Origin: Odoribacter sp. UBA944
GTDB lineage: Bacteria > Bacteroidota > Bacteroidia > Bacteroidales > Marinifilaceae
Reading direction: 5' to 3'
Assembly: GCA_002293375.1 (NCBI GenBank)
Contig: DBDA01000008.1
Coordinates: forward strand, 67,521 to 131,520
Length of the DNA: 64,000 nt
The translations under genes and the position numbers were made by a program. Positions 1 to 7,335 of this stretch are shown one piece after another. Under the pieces are notes generated by a model. That model was not told where the DNA came from and ran no database searches. It was given only the letters and a program-made list of their open reading frames with translations. Position 1 is the stretch's first letter. Every line of letters begins with the position of its first letter.

Positions 1-983
1 GTCTCGACTATTTCCAACCGCTCTTCTATCTGTTCCGGCGATTTTAGCGGCATGCTGATCCAGCGGCGCAGCATGCGGCCTCCCATCGGGGTAACCGTGT
101 GGTCGATGATGTCGGCCAACGACTTTCCCCCTTCAAAGGAGGAGTGCAGTAATTCCAGATTGCGAAGAGTGAATCTATCCATCAAAACAAACGCCCCTTC
201 GTCTATGCGGGAGATAGAGGTGATGTGGGAGATGAAGTCGTGTTTCGTCATCTCTAAGTAATTCAGGACAGCTCCTGCCGCCGAGATCGCCAATGACATT
301 TGTTCAAGGCCGAACCCTTTCAGGGAAGTGACGTCGAACTGTTTTTTCAGTTTTTCCCGGGCGGCATCACCCTCAAAAAACCACTCCTCGATCGGGTAAA
401 TGTAATACCGGTTGCCAAACAGTTCATGGAAGCGCTCCTCCTGCCCCCGGGGATAGATCACCTCTTTGGGCTGAAAACTGTTCAACAGCTTGTCGATAGT
501 GGAACAACTCCCTTCAGTAGCCAGAAACTCCCCGGTGGAGAGGTCCAGCAGGGAGAGCGCCGCCTCCTCTTTTTTAAAATAGACCGCGGCCAGGAACGAA
601 TTGCTTTTGGCGTCGGTGGTGTATTCCCCATACGAAACACCGGGAGTAACCAATTCGATAACCCCCCTTTTCACCAATTTTTTGGTCTGTTTGGGATCTT
701 CCAGTTGCTCGCATATCGCTACGCGCTGGCCCGCCCGGACCAATTTGGGCAGGTAGTTGTCCAATGCGTGGTGGGGAAAACCGGCCAGCCGGACATCACC
801 GGGAGAACCGCTGGCCCGTTTGGTCAGCGTAATGCCAAGGATCTGTGAAGCGATCACCGCATCTTCGCCGAACGTCTCGTAAAAGTCCCCCATGCGGTAC
901 AGCATGATCGCATCGGGATACTTTGCCTTCATGGCATAATATTGTTGCATCAGTGGAGTCTCTTCCCCTTTTTTGGCAGCCAT
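1..983 (-). CDS. mutS: DNA mismatch repair protein MutS, 5' part
   Basis: Mismatch recognition ATPase of methyl-independent or MutL-dependent DNA mismatch repair. Only the first 327 codons lie in the window; the gene runs off the left edge, so the ATPase domain is not visible. The N-terminal domain carries the Phe-X-Glu mismatch-stacking motif in GDFYETFG (F34, E36), followed by the typical domain I sequence with LAGFPHHALDNYL and VAICEQLEDP. The start is the ATG whose complement lies at 981-983, giving MAAKKGEETPLMQQYYAMK. A TATCTTTG -7 box lies about 60 bases upstream on the same strand. It is divergent from the MmcQ-like gene. Identification is firm from the conserved N-terminus; completeness cannot be judged. 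Confidence 0.96.
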   Translation of the reverse strand, partial: MAAKKGEETPLMQQYYAMKAKYPDAIMLYRMGDFYETFGEDAVIASQILGITLTKRASGSPGDVRLAGFPHHALDNYLPKLVRAGQRVAICEQLEDPKQTKKLVKRGVIELVTPGVSYGEYTTDAKSNSFLAAVYFKKEEAALSLLDLSTGEFLATEGSCSTIDKLLNSFQPKEVIYPRGQEERFHELFGNRYYIYPIEEWFFEGDAAREKLKKQFDVTSLKGFGLEQMSLAISAAGAVLNYLEMTKHDFISHITSISRIDEGAFVLMDRFTLRNLELLHSSFEGGKSLADIIDHTVTPMGGRMLRRWISMPLKSPEQIEERLEIVE

Positions 984-1040
984 GTTTATAGAATTAATGC
1001 AACATCCTGGTATGTAAATTTGCGGCACGCAATCTTTCCA

Positions 1041-1048
1041 CAAAGATA
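1041..1048 (-). promoter_or_regulatory. -7 promoter box of mutS
   Basis: The minus strand reads TATCTTTG, a perfect match to the Bacteroidetes -7 consensus TAnnTTTG, 58 bases upstream of the mutS ATG. No clear TTTG -33 box is seen at the expected distance. Confidence 0.6.
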
Positions 1049-1091
1049 GAGATTTTGACCCGGAAAAATTTAAAACCTCGTAAACATTGTG

Positions 1092-1099
1092 TAATTTTG
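1092..1099 (+). promoter_or_regulatory. -7 promoter box of the MmcQ-like gene
   Basis: TAATTTTG matches TAnnTTTG and ends only 5 bases before the ATG at 1105. A TTTA resembling the -33 box lies 19 bases upstream at 1069-1072. If active, transcription would start at or next to the start codon, giving a nearly leaderless mRNA. Confidence 0.5.
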
Positions 1100-1104
1100 T
1101 AAGC

Positions 1105-1452
1105 ATGAACGTGGAGGATTTGCGCAAATATTGCTTGTCCTTTCCCCGGGCGGAAGAGGCGATGCCTTTGGGGGATACGGCCCTCGTTTTTAAAGTTTCC
1201 GGAAAGTGGTTCTGTTTGGTTTTCCTGCAAGGCGATTTGCGTATCAACATCAAATGCGCCGCCGATGAGATTTACGACATGCGGGGGCGATTCCCGGCTG
1301 TGACTGCAGGGTTCCGTATGAACAAAAAGTACTGGAACACCGTATTGTTGGATGGCAGCATCAGTGACAGCATGCTAAAAAACTGGATCCGCAAATCGTA
1401 CCGGTTGGTTGTTTCCGGGTTGACACAAGAAGAAAACGGCCTGACGCCATAG
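1105..1452 (+). CDS. MmcQ/YjbR family protein
   Basis: A 115-residue protein of the MmcQ/YjbR fold, a small alpha/beta domain related to double-wing DNA-binding proteins; the cellular role of the family is not settled. The family signature is visible as MNVEDLRKYCLSFPRAEE at the N-terminus, then LVFKVSGKWFCLV and the C-terminal segment YWNTVLLDGSISDSMLKNWI. An upstream in-frame ATG at 1087 would add six residues but lies inside the -7 promoter region, so 1105 is preferred. It is 17 bases upstream of deoC and may be cotranscribed with it. Family assignment is confident; molecular function is unknown. Confidence 0.88.
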   Translation: MNVEDLRKYCLSFPRAEEAMPLGDTALVFKVSGKWFCLVFLQGDLRINIKCAADEIYDMRGRFPAVTAGFRMNKKYWNTVLLDGSISDSMLKNWIRKSYRLVVSGLTQEENGLTP

Positions 1453-1469
1453 ATTAAGTATAATTCAGT

Positions 1470-2348
1470 ATGGAACACATAGCAGACGAATTGGCAACCT
1501 ATAACTGGTCGAATTTAGAGGACCTCATGTCCTTTGAGTTGGCTGGTGTGGTGGAAAAGGAGGTAAAGCAGGCCTATTGTGCGGAGAATCTGAAATTTTG
1601 TCTCTCCTGCATTGATTATACAACCCTGAAACCAACCGATACGGAGAGTTCCGTAAAGGCTTTTGTGGCCGATCTGTTGAAAAAGCTGAAAAAGCATGAT
1701 CTCCGGCAGGTGGCGGCCGTCTGTGTCTATCCTCATTTTGCCTCCGTAGTGCGCAATGGGTTGAAAGGGACCGAGGTGCGGACGGCAGTGGTGGCCGGCG
1801 GGTTCCCCTCCTCGCAAACGTTTACCGAGATCAAATTAGCCGAATGCAAAATGGCGGTGGCTGCAGGGGCGGAAGAGGTGGACGTCGTCATTTCGGTAGG
1901 GGATGTGTTGGAAAAGAATTTTGAAAAGATCTACCGGGAACTCTCTGCAATCCGGAAGGTGTGCGAGGGGGTTCGCCTGAAAATCATCTTAGAGACCGGA
2001 GAGTTAAAGAGCATCGAAAACATTTTTAACGCCGCATTGGTCAGTATGTATGCCGGCACTGATTTTATCAAGACCTCTACCGGAAAGGTTCCGGTAAACG
2101 TAACGCCGGAAGCGATGTATGTAATGTGCGAGGCGATCAAACAATTTTACGCCCGTACCGGCAAGCGGGTGGGGATCAAAGTTGCCGGGGGCGTTTCCAA
2201 AGCGGCCAATGCATTGCGTTACCTGACCATCGCCAACCACGTGTTGGGCAGTGAATGGCTGACCTCCTATTATTTCCGGATCGGGGCTTCACAGTTGTTT
2301 GAAGACATTGTAAAGGAGATGAAGGCTATTCCTTCTCTTCCGGTCTGA
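1470..2348 (+). CDS. deoC: Deoxyribose-phosphate aldolase
   Basis: Cytosolic aldolase that cleaves 2-deoxyribose 5-phosphate into glyceraldehyde 3-phosphate and acetaldehyde in deoxynucleoside salvage. The 292-residue sequence has the class I aldolase TIM barrel: Asp138 in EEVDVVI, the Schiff-base lysine K201 in DFIKTSTGK, and the second active-site lysine K237 in GIKVAGG. The N-terminal 40 residues form an extra acidic helix, common in the longer Bacteroidetes form. The gene is convergent with the MMPL exporter and their coding ends overlap by 23 bases, with no terminator hairpin between them. Assignment is firm. Confidence 0.97.
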   Translation: MEHIADELATYNWSNLEDLMSFELAGVVEKEVKQAYCAENLKFCLSCIDYTTLKPTDTESSVKAFVADLLKKLKKHDLRQVAAVCVYPHFASVVRNGLKGTEVRTAVVAGGFPSSQTFTEIKLAECKMAVAAGAEEVDVVISVGDVLEKNFEKIYRELSAIRKVCEGVRLKIILETGELKSIENIFNAALVSMYAGTDFIKTSTGKVPVNVTPEAMYVMCEAIKQFYARTGKRVGIKVAGGVSKAANALRYLTIANHVLGSEWLTSYYFRIGASQLFEDIVKEMKAIPSLPV

Positions 2349-4722
2349 TCAACAACTTGTCGGTATCGATATCCTCCTCTTCGTTGAAGATTTGCAGCAG
2401 CGGCTCCCGAAAGGTCCGGTTGGTAATACTTTTTTCCATCGTCAACAGTAGGGCGGGCAGCAGCAACTGGTTCGCGAGCGTAGCAGAGAGCAGCGTAAGC
2501 GATGTCAGCATACCCAAAGCGAATGTGCCCCCGAAATCCGACAGGCAAAAGATGCCGAACCCGAAAAACAGAATAATAGAAGTATAGATCATGCTCTGTC
2601 CGGTCTCTTTCAGGGCGTGTACGACGGAAAGGCGGATATCCCATTTAGTCGCCTGCAACTCCTGGCGGTATTTGGCCAGGTAGTGGATCGTATCGTCCGT
2701 GGAGATCCCGAAGGCGACGCTGAACACCAGGATCGTGGACGCTTTGATCGGGATACCGGTGAACCCCATAATAGCCGCTGTAAAGACCAAAGGAATGATA
2801 TTGGGCACCAAAGCGATCAGTACCATCCGCTTGCTTCTGAACATCCAGGCCATAAAACCGGCGATCAGCACAATGGCCAGTGCCAAAGAGGAGAAGAGAT
2901 TTTCTATGAGGTACCGGTTCCCTTTAAAAGCGATCACACTGGAACCGGTGACTTTGACCGAGTGATTTTCCGGTGGGAAGATCCGGTGGGCGCTCCGGTA
3001 TACGGAATCCTCCAACCACTCCATTTTTAGGGTTCCGATATCCTTTACCCGGAAACTCAACCGGATCTCCCGGGAGGTGGAGTCGATAAAAGAGTTCGCC
3101 ATACTCCCCATTTCCCCCGCCGAATTTTGGGCGTATTTTAAAATAAAGTTCCGGGTCATGGAATTGGGGAGACGGTAGTACTCGGGTTTTCCGTTGTAAT
3201 AGGCTTGGTTGGCAAATTTGATGACTTCTACAATAGAGAGGGGACGGGATACATCCGGATGATCCTGCATCTCCCGGCAAAACCGGTCCAATTTTTCCAG
3301 ATTGGACTGCTTCAACACCTGGTTGGGCTTTTGAAAATCCACCGTTATCTCCAACGGCATCAATCCGTCAAAATGTTCCTCAAAAAAAGCCAGGTCCTGC
3401 CGGATGGGGTCACTCTCTTTCAGATCGTCCACCATATATCCGGTTGTTTTCATCAGGGTCATTCCGACGATGCCGATCAAAACGACAATGACCGTACAGG
3501 TATACAGCCGCGTCCGTTTGGTCATAACGATCTTTAACTCTGTATTGATGATTTTATTGATCAGGCTGTTGTGCAGGTGCTTGGTCTGTTTCTTATCCGG
3601 AACCGGCAAAAAACTGAATATGGCCGGGATCAGGATCAGGCAGATCACGAAAATGGTCGTGATACTCATAAACGAGATCAAACCGAAATCCCGCAGGATC
3701 TGGCTGGAAGTAATGATAAATGTCGCAAATCCGGTGGCAGTGGTCAGATTGGAAAGGAGGGTAGCGTTCCCGATCTTGTGGATCATCCGTTGCAGGGACT
3801 TCATTTTATTGCCGTGCCGGATGTACTCCGAATGGTATTTGTTGATCATAAATACACTGTTGGGGACGCCGATCACAATCAATAGGGAGGGCAGCATGGC
3901 CGTCAGCAAGGTGATCTTGATCCCGAGCAGCGCCATGTACCCGATGGCCCACACCACAGCCGTCCCGATGATGAGCAGGCAAAAACCAACCGTTCGGAAC
4001 GAGCGGAAAAAAAGATAGAGGATAATAGCGGTGATCAGCAGTGACAGTGCCACGAACATGTACATCTCTTTTTTCACATTTTCCGCATTGACCACCCGGA
4101 TATAGGGCAGGCCGGAGTAGTGCATTTTAAGTTCGTACTTGTCCGTAAAGCGTTGGGTGATCTTTTCGATCTCCCGCACCAGGCCGACCCGCTCCGGGGA
4201 GTTCATCACTTCGGCGGCTACGGTGACCATCATCCCGTAGATCGGTTTGTCCTGGACGACCAACGTACTGAAATAGAAGGGAAGATTCCGGGCCACCTCC
4301 GCCAGACTGTCCAACTCCTCCCGGGTCTCTACCCGGTCAGGAAAGATGGGGGTGATTTCAAAGGATTTACCTTCGTTGTTTTTCCGGAGATTGAACGTAT
4401 GGGTGATGGAGGCCACCGCACTGACCCCTTTCAACGAACGGATCTCCCGCCCCGTGCCGAGCCAGTCGTTTACTTTGTCCAACCGGAAGAAAGCGGAATC
4501 CTCCACAGCAAAAACCATCACATTCCCCCCCTCTTGTCCGAACTTTTCCTGAAATTCGGCAAAATCGATGAAAGAACTGTCGGTTCGGGGCAGCAGGCTG
4601 GCCTGTTCGTAGGACATCTCCAGGTTTCGGGCCTGCCATCCCATAAAAAGCGTACAGACTGCCACAACAACGATCAAGGCAACCCGGTATCTAAGAATAA
4701 AACCCGCTAATTTAGTCCACAT
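2326..4722 (-). CDS. MMPL/RND-superfamily exporter, predicted lipid or hydrophobe transporter
   Basis: An inner membrane protein of 798 residues with the internal duplication of the RND superfamily: a first transmembrane helix near residues 10-30, a large periplasmic loop, five or six helices, and then the same pattern again from about residue 410. The second half has GISTDDTIHYLAKYRQE, the TM10-like acidic motif; the equivalent of the first half reads GVPNSVFMINKYHSEY without acids. It belongs to the COG1033 (MMPL, sterol-sensing-like) type rather than to drug efflux pumps, and no adaptor or TolC gene adjoins it. An earlier ATG at 4761 is rejected because it falls on the promoter; MWTKLAGFILRYR at 4722 begins with a natural signal-anchor. 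Substrate unknown. Confidence 0.9.
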   Translation of the reverse strand: MWTKLAGFILRYRVALIVVVAVCTLFMGWQARNLEMSYEQASLLPRTDSSFIDFAEFQEKFGQEGGNVMVFAVEDSAFFRLDKVNDWLGTGREIRSLKGVSAVASITHTFNLRKNNEGKSFEITPIFPDRVETREELDSLAEVARNLPFYFSTLVVQDKPIYGMMVTVAAEVMNSPERVGLVREIEKITQRFTDKYELKMHYSGLPYIRVVNAENVKKEMYMFVALSLLITAIILYLFFRSFRTVGFCLLIIGTAVVWAIGYMALLGIKITLLTAMLPSLLIVIGVPNSVFMINKYHSEYIRHGNKMKSLQRMIHKIGNATLLSNLTTATGFATFIITSSQILRDFGLISFMSITTIFVICLILIPAIFSFLPVPDKKQTKHLHNSLINKIINTELKIVMTKRTRLYTCTVIVVLIGIVGMTLMKTTGYMVDDLKESDPIRQDLAFFEEHFDGLMPLEITVDFQKPNQVLKQSNLEKLDRFCREMQDHPDVSRPLSIVEVIKFANQAYYNGKPEYYRLPNSMTRNFILKYAQNSAGEMGSMANSFIDSTSREIRLSFRVKDIGTLKMEWLEDSVYRSAHRIFPPENHSVKVTGSSVIAFKGNRYLIENLFSSLALAIVLIAGFMAWMFRSKRMVLIALVPNIIPLVFTAAIMGFTGIPIKASTILVFSVAFGISTDDTIHYLAKYRQELQATKWDIRLSVVHALKETGQSMIYTSIILFFGFGIFCLSDFGGTFALGMLTSLTLLSATLANQLLLPALLLTMEKSITNRTFREPLLQIFNEEEDIDTDKLLIRPEEKE

Positions 4723-4760
4723 AACAACACACTGCACCTCTAAAAAATGACGAGGAATCA

Positions 4761-4768
4761 CAAAGATA
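4761..4768 (-). promoter_or_regulatory. -7 promoter box of the MMPL exporter
   Basis: The minus strand reads TATCTTTG (TAnnTTTG), 38 bases upstream of the ATG at 4722. Its position rules out the earlier in-frame ATG. Confidence 0.6.
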
Positions 4769-4800
4769 ATAAGAATAATGGAACTTACCTTTTTATTTAC

Positions 4801-4808
4801 TACTTTTG
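4801..4808 (+). promoter_or_regulatory. -7 promoter box of tRNA-Arg
   Basis: TACTTTTG, a perfect TAnnTTTG, lies 11 bases before the first base of the mature tRNA. It is the expected place for a tRNA promoter and is divergent from the MMPL exporter promoter. Confidence 0.6.
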
Positions 4809-4819
4809 TCCCGCGTAAC

Positions 4820-4891
4820 GGCTGGGTAGTTCAATGGATAGAACGGAAGTTTCCTAAACTTTAGATTCGGGTTCGATTCCCGGCCCGGCTA
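4820..4891 (+). tRNA. tRNA-Arg (anticodon CCU)
   Basis: The cloverleaf can be folded by eye. The acceptor stem is GGCTGGG with CCCGGCT (two G-U pairs), the D-stem GTTC/GAAC, the anticodon stem GAAGT/ACTTT around the loop TTCCTAA with anticodon CCT, and the T-arm TCGGG-TTCGATT-CCCGG. The discriminator base is A and CCA is not encoded. It reads the rare arginine codon AGG. Confidence 0.95.
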
Positions 4892-4897
4892 CTAAGA

Positions 4898-4917
4898 AGC
4901 TGCTTACGGAAGCAGCT
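4898..4917. terminator. Perfect hairpin between tRNA-Arg and the CDF gene
   Basis: AGCTGCTT-ACGG-AAGCAGCT is an 8-bp perfect stem with a 4-base loop, spanning the CDF stop codon. On the minus strand it is followed by TCTTAGT, a poor U-tract. It may end the CDF transcript or help define the tRNA 3' end. Confidence 0.4.
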
Positions 4918-5833
4918 CCGGGCCGATGCCGAACTTCTCTTTTTCGTGCTGCTTTCCGGCAGGCTCGACGTGCACGACAATATCATATACATTCTCTACG
5001 GATCTCTTGATGCTTGCCTCCACGGCATTGGCGATGTTGTGCGCTTCGTTCAGGGTAATAGTTCCCTCCGCTTCCACGTCAAGAGCGATCATATACATGG
5101 AACCGATCTGCCTGGAACGCACCCGGTGCGGATTGCTGGCTCCGGGTACCTCTTCGATGGCTTTGAAGATCTTATCGTATATGCTGACGTCCTGCACGCC
5201 GTCCATCAACTCCACATTCGATTCCAAAAAGATCGAAACAGCCGATTTTAAGATCATCACACTCACCACCAACCCGGTGACGGCATCCAAAACAGGGAGT
5301 TTCAATACAAACGTAAACAACAGCCCGATCAACACCCCGGCTGAGATCAGCACATCGTTCCGCATGTTCACGGCATTCGCGGTCAACAGTGAACTGTTCA
5401 CCCGTTTCCCTTGCCGGTACTGGTACAGAGCCAGTAACAACTTTCCGGCGATCGAAAAAACCGTTACCCAAACGGCAATCGTGCCCGGCATTTCCCGTAC
5501 CTCCCCGGAACAGAGCGCCTGAATGGAAGAGACCAGCATTTGGATCCCTGCGTAAAAAATCACCATGGAGAGGATCTTGGTCGCAATGCCCTCCGCTTTC
5601 TCATACCCGTAGCTGTATCGCCGGTCGGGCGGGCGGCTGATGATCCGGGCGGTAAAGATCATTACGATGGAGATCACTACATCGGTGGCGGAATCGATCC
5701 CATCCCCCAGCACTGCCAGACTGCCGGCCCAAAGGCCCGTTGCGATTTTCGCGACGGATAGTAACAGATTTCCAAACGTACTGATCCAGGAGGTCCGGGT
5801 AATAATGCGATTTCTGGTTGCGGTTTGATCCAT
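4904..5833 (-). CDS. Cation diffusion facilitator metal exporter
   Basis: Inner membrane proton-coupled divalent metal exporter of 309 residues. Six transmembrane helices occupy roughly residues 13-205, followed by the cytoplasmic ZT-dimer domain (residues about 210-295, with VEAEGTITLNEAHNIANAVE). The TM2 metal motif DxxxD is intact as D47 and D51 in GDGIDSATDV. In TM5 the usual HxxxD of zinc exporters reads NxxxD (N156, D160 in NAVNMRND), which suggests selectivity other than zinc, perhaps manganese or iron. It is transcribed alone from a TATCTTTG promoter and is divergent from the polyprenyl synthetase operon. Family is certain; metal is inferred. Confidence 0.92.
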   Translation of the reverse strand: MDQTATRNRIITRTSWISTFGNLLLSVAKIATGLWAGSLAVLGDGIDSATDVVISIVMIFTARIISRPPDRRYSYGYEKAEGIATKILSMVIFYAGIQMLVSSIQALCSGEVREMPGTIAVWVTVFSIAGKLLLALYQYRQGKRVNSSLLTANAVNMRNDVLISAGVLIGLLFTFVLKLPVLDAVTGLVVSVMILKSAVSIFLESNVELMDGVQDVSIYDKIFKAIEEVPGASNPHRVRSRQIGSMYMIALDVEAEGTITLNEAHNIANAVEASIKRSVENVYDIVVHVEPAGKQHEKEKFGIGPELLP

Positions 5834-5859
5834 TCAACATGGGTTTAGAAGAACGCTGG

Positions 5860-5867
5860 CAAAGATA
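5860..5867 (-). promoter_or_regulatory. -7 promoter box of the CDF exporter
   Basis: The minus strand reads TATCTTTG, 26 bases upstream of the CDF start codon. Confidence 0.6.
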
Positions 5868-5907
5868 AAAGTTTTTTTTAACTTAGCGCCTTGTTAAAAC
5901 GTGCACA

Positions 5908-6882
5908 ATGTATACCCTGGAGCAACTCACACAGATTGTTAAAACCGAAATGAACAGACACGAGTACGTGGAAGAACCCTACTCGCTCTTTGAGCCCATC
6001 ACTTACATTCTGCAAAACGGCGGCAAAATGATCCGTCCCCTGTTGACCCTGATGGCGTACAACATCTACCGGGACGATATCGAGAAAGCGTTGAAACCGG
6101 CCATTGGGATAGAGATATTCCACAACTATACGCTCCTGCACGACGATGTTATGGACGACGCTTCCCTGCGGCGCGGACGCCCCACCGTACACAAAAAGTG
6201 GAACATGAACGTAGCCATCCTGAGCGGAGATGCGGCAGCGATCACCGCTTACAAACACATCGAATACTGCGAAGACCGCTACCTGCGGCGGGCTATCGAC
6301 GGCTTTAACCAGGTAGCGATGGACGTTTGTAAGGGACAACAGTACGACATGGAGTTCGAGACCCGTAACGACGTCACCGAAGAGGAGTACCTCCGGATGA
6401 TCTACCTGAAAACGGCCGTCCTGATCGCGGGCAGCCTGCGGCACGGGGCGCTGATCGCCGGGGCCCCGGAAGAGGAGTATAACGCCCTCTACGATTTCGG
6501 CGGTAGTCTCGGCTTACTCTTCCAGTTGCAGGACGACTACCTGGATGTCTACGGCGATGTCAGCGAATTCGGGAAAAATATTGGCGGCGACATTCTGGAA
6601 AACAAGAAAACCTACCTGCTTATTAAGGCATTAGAAACAGCTAACCCGCAAGACAGGGCGGAGTTGCAACAGTGGCTCTCCCGTACATCGTTCGACCCGA
6701 CCGAAAAGATCCGGGCGGTGACAGCCATTTATAACCGGGTGGGCATACCGGGGATCGCTCAACAAAAAATTGACTATTACCTGAACAAAAGCAGGGAAGT
6801 TTTCGAAAAAATAAAAGCCCCGGAAGACCGGAAACGTATATTGTTGGAGATGATTGACTTCATCGACAACCGGAAAAAGTAG
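5908..6882 (+). CDS. Polyprenyl diphosphate synthase
   Basis: Trans-prenyltransferase (324 residues) that condenses isopentenyl diphosphate with allylic diphosphates to make a long-chain polyprenyl diphosphate, probably the menaquinone side chain. The first aspartate-rich motif is DDVMDD at residues 79-84 in LLHDDVMDDASLRRGRPT; the second is DDYLD in FQLQDDYLDVYGD. The KT motif (YLKTAVLI) that positions the substrate diphosphate is also present. It heads a tight operon with dCMP deaminase, an S41 protease and a DUF454 protein. Chain length cannot be read from the sequence. Ispb-like octaprenyl synthase is the likeliest match. Confidence 0.93.
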   Translation: MYTLEQLTQIVKTEMNRHEYVEEPYSLFEPITYILQNGGKMIRPLLTLMAYNIYRDDIEKALKPAIGIEIFHNYTLLHDDVMDDASLRRGRPTVHKKWNMNVAILSGDAAAITAYKHIEYCEDRYLRRAIDGFNQVAMDVCKGQQYDMEFETRNDVTEEEYLRMIYLKTAVLIAGSLRHGALIAGAPEEEYNALYDFGGSLGLLFQLQDDYLDVYGDVSEFGKNIGGDILENKKTYLLIKALETANPQDRAELQQWLSRTSFDPTEKIRAVTAIYNRVGIPGIAQQKIDYYLNKSREVFEKIKAPEDRKRILLEMIDFIDNRKK

Positions 6883-6888
6883 TTGCTT

Positions 6889-7335
6889 ATGGAAGAGAAA
6901 CAGCGTCTGTTAGACATCCGTTACCTGCGGATGGCCCGGATTTGGGCCGAAAACTCCTATTGCATCCGCCGGCAGGTAGGCGCTCTTCTTGTCAAGGACA
7001 AATCCATCATCTCCGACGGATACAACGGCACCCCTTCCGGTTTTGAAAATATCTGCGAAGACGAACAGAACAAAACTAAACCCTACGTGCTGCACGCTGA
7101 AGCGAATGCCATCACTAAAGTCGCCCAGTCCAACAACAGCAGCCGGGGAGCGACCCTGTATGTCACGGCTTCTCCCTGCATTGAATGCGCTAAACTGATC
7201 ATCCAGTCGGGCATCAAACGGGTGGTGTACTCCGAGGTGTACCACTGTACGGACGGTGTGGAACTACTAAAAAAGGCAGGCATTACGGTGGATTTCACGC
7301 CCCTGCCCCCTCTCTCTGCAACTGCGGATGTATGA
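6889..7335 (+). CDS. dCMP/deoxycytidylate deaminase family protein
   Basis: Zinc-dependent deaminase of 148 residues that converts dCMP to dUMP, feeding thymidylate synthesis. The zinc site is H69-A-E71 in VLHAEANAI with C97 and C100 in SPCIECAK; E71 is the proton shuttle. ComEB-type sequence GYNGTPSGFENICED binds the nucleotide. The ATG at 6889 is preferred over the in-frame TTG at 6883, which directly follows the stop codon of the polyprenyl synthase. Its stop overlaps the ATG of the S41 protease (ATGA), so translation of the two is probably coupled. Confidence 0.93.
   Translation: MEEKQRLLDIRYLRMARIWAENSYCIRRQVGALLVKDKSIISDGYNGTPSGFENICEDEQNKTKPYVLHAEANAITKVAQSNNSSRGATLYVTASPCIECAKLIIQSGIKRVVYSEVYHCTDGVELLKKAGITVDFTPLPPLSATADV

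Noticed and set aside
2326..4722. Calling the MMPL exporter a hopanoid transporter HpnN or a drug pump
   Set aside because: No hopanoid genes, adaptor or TolC adjoin it, and the superfamily does not define the substrate.
4723..4761. N-terminal extension of the MMPL exporter by 13 codons
   Set aside because: The alternative ATG overlaps the -7 box TATCTTTG, so it would not be within the transcript.
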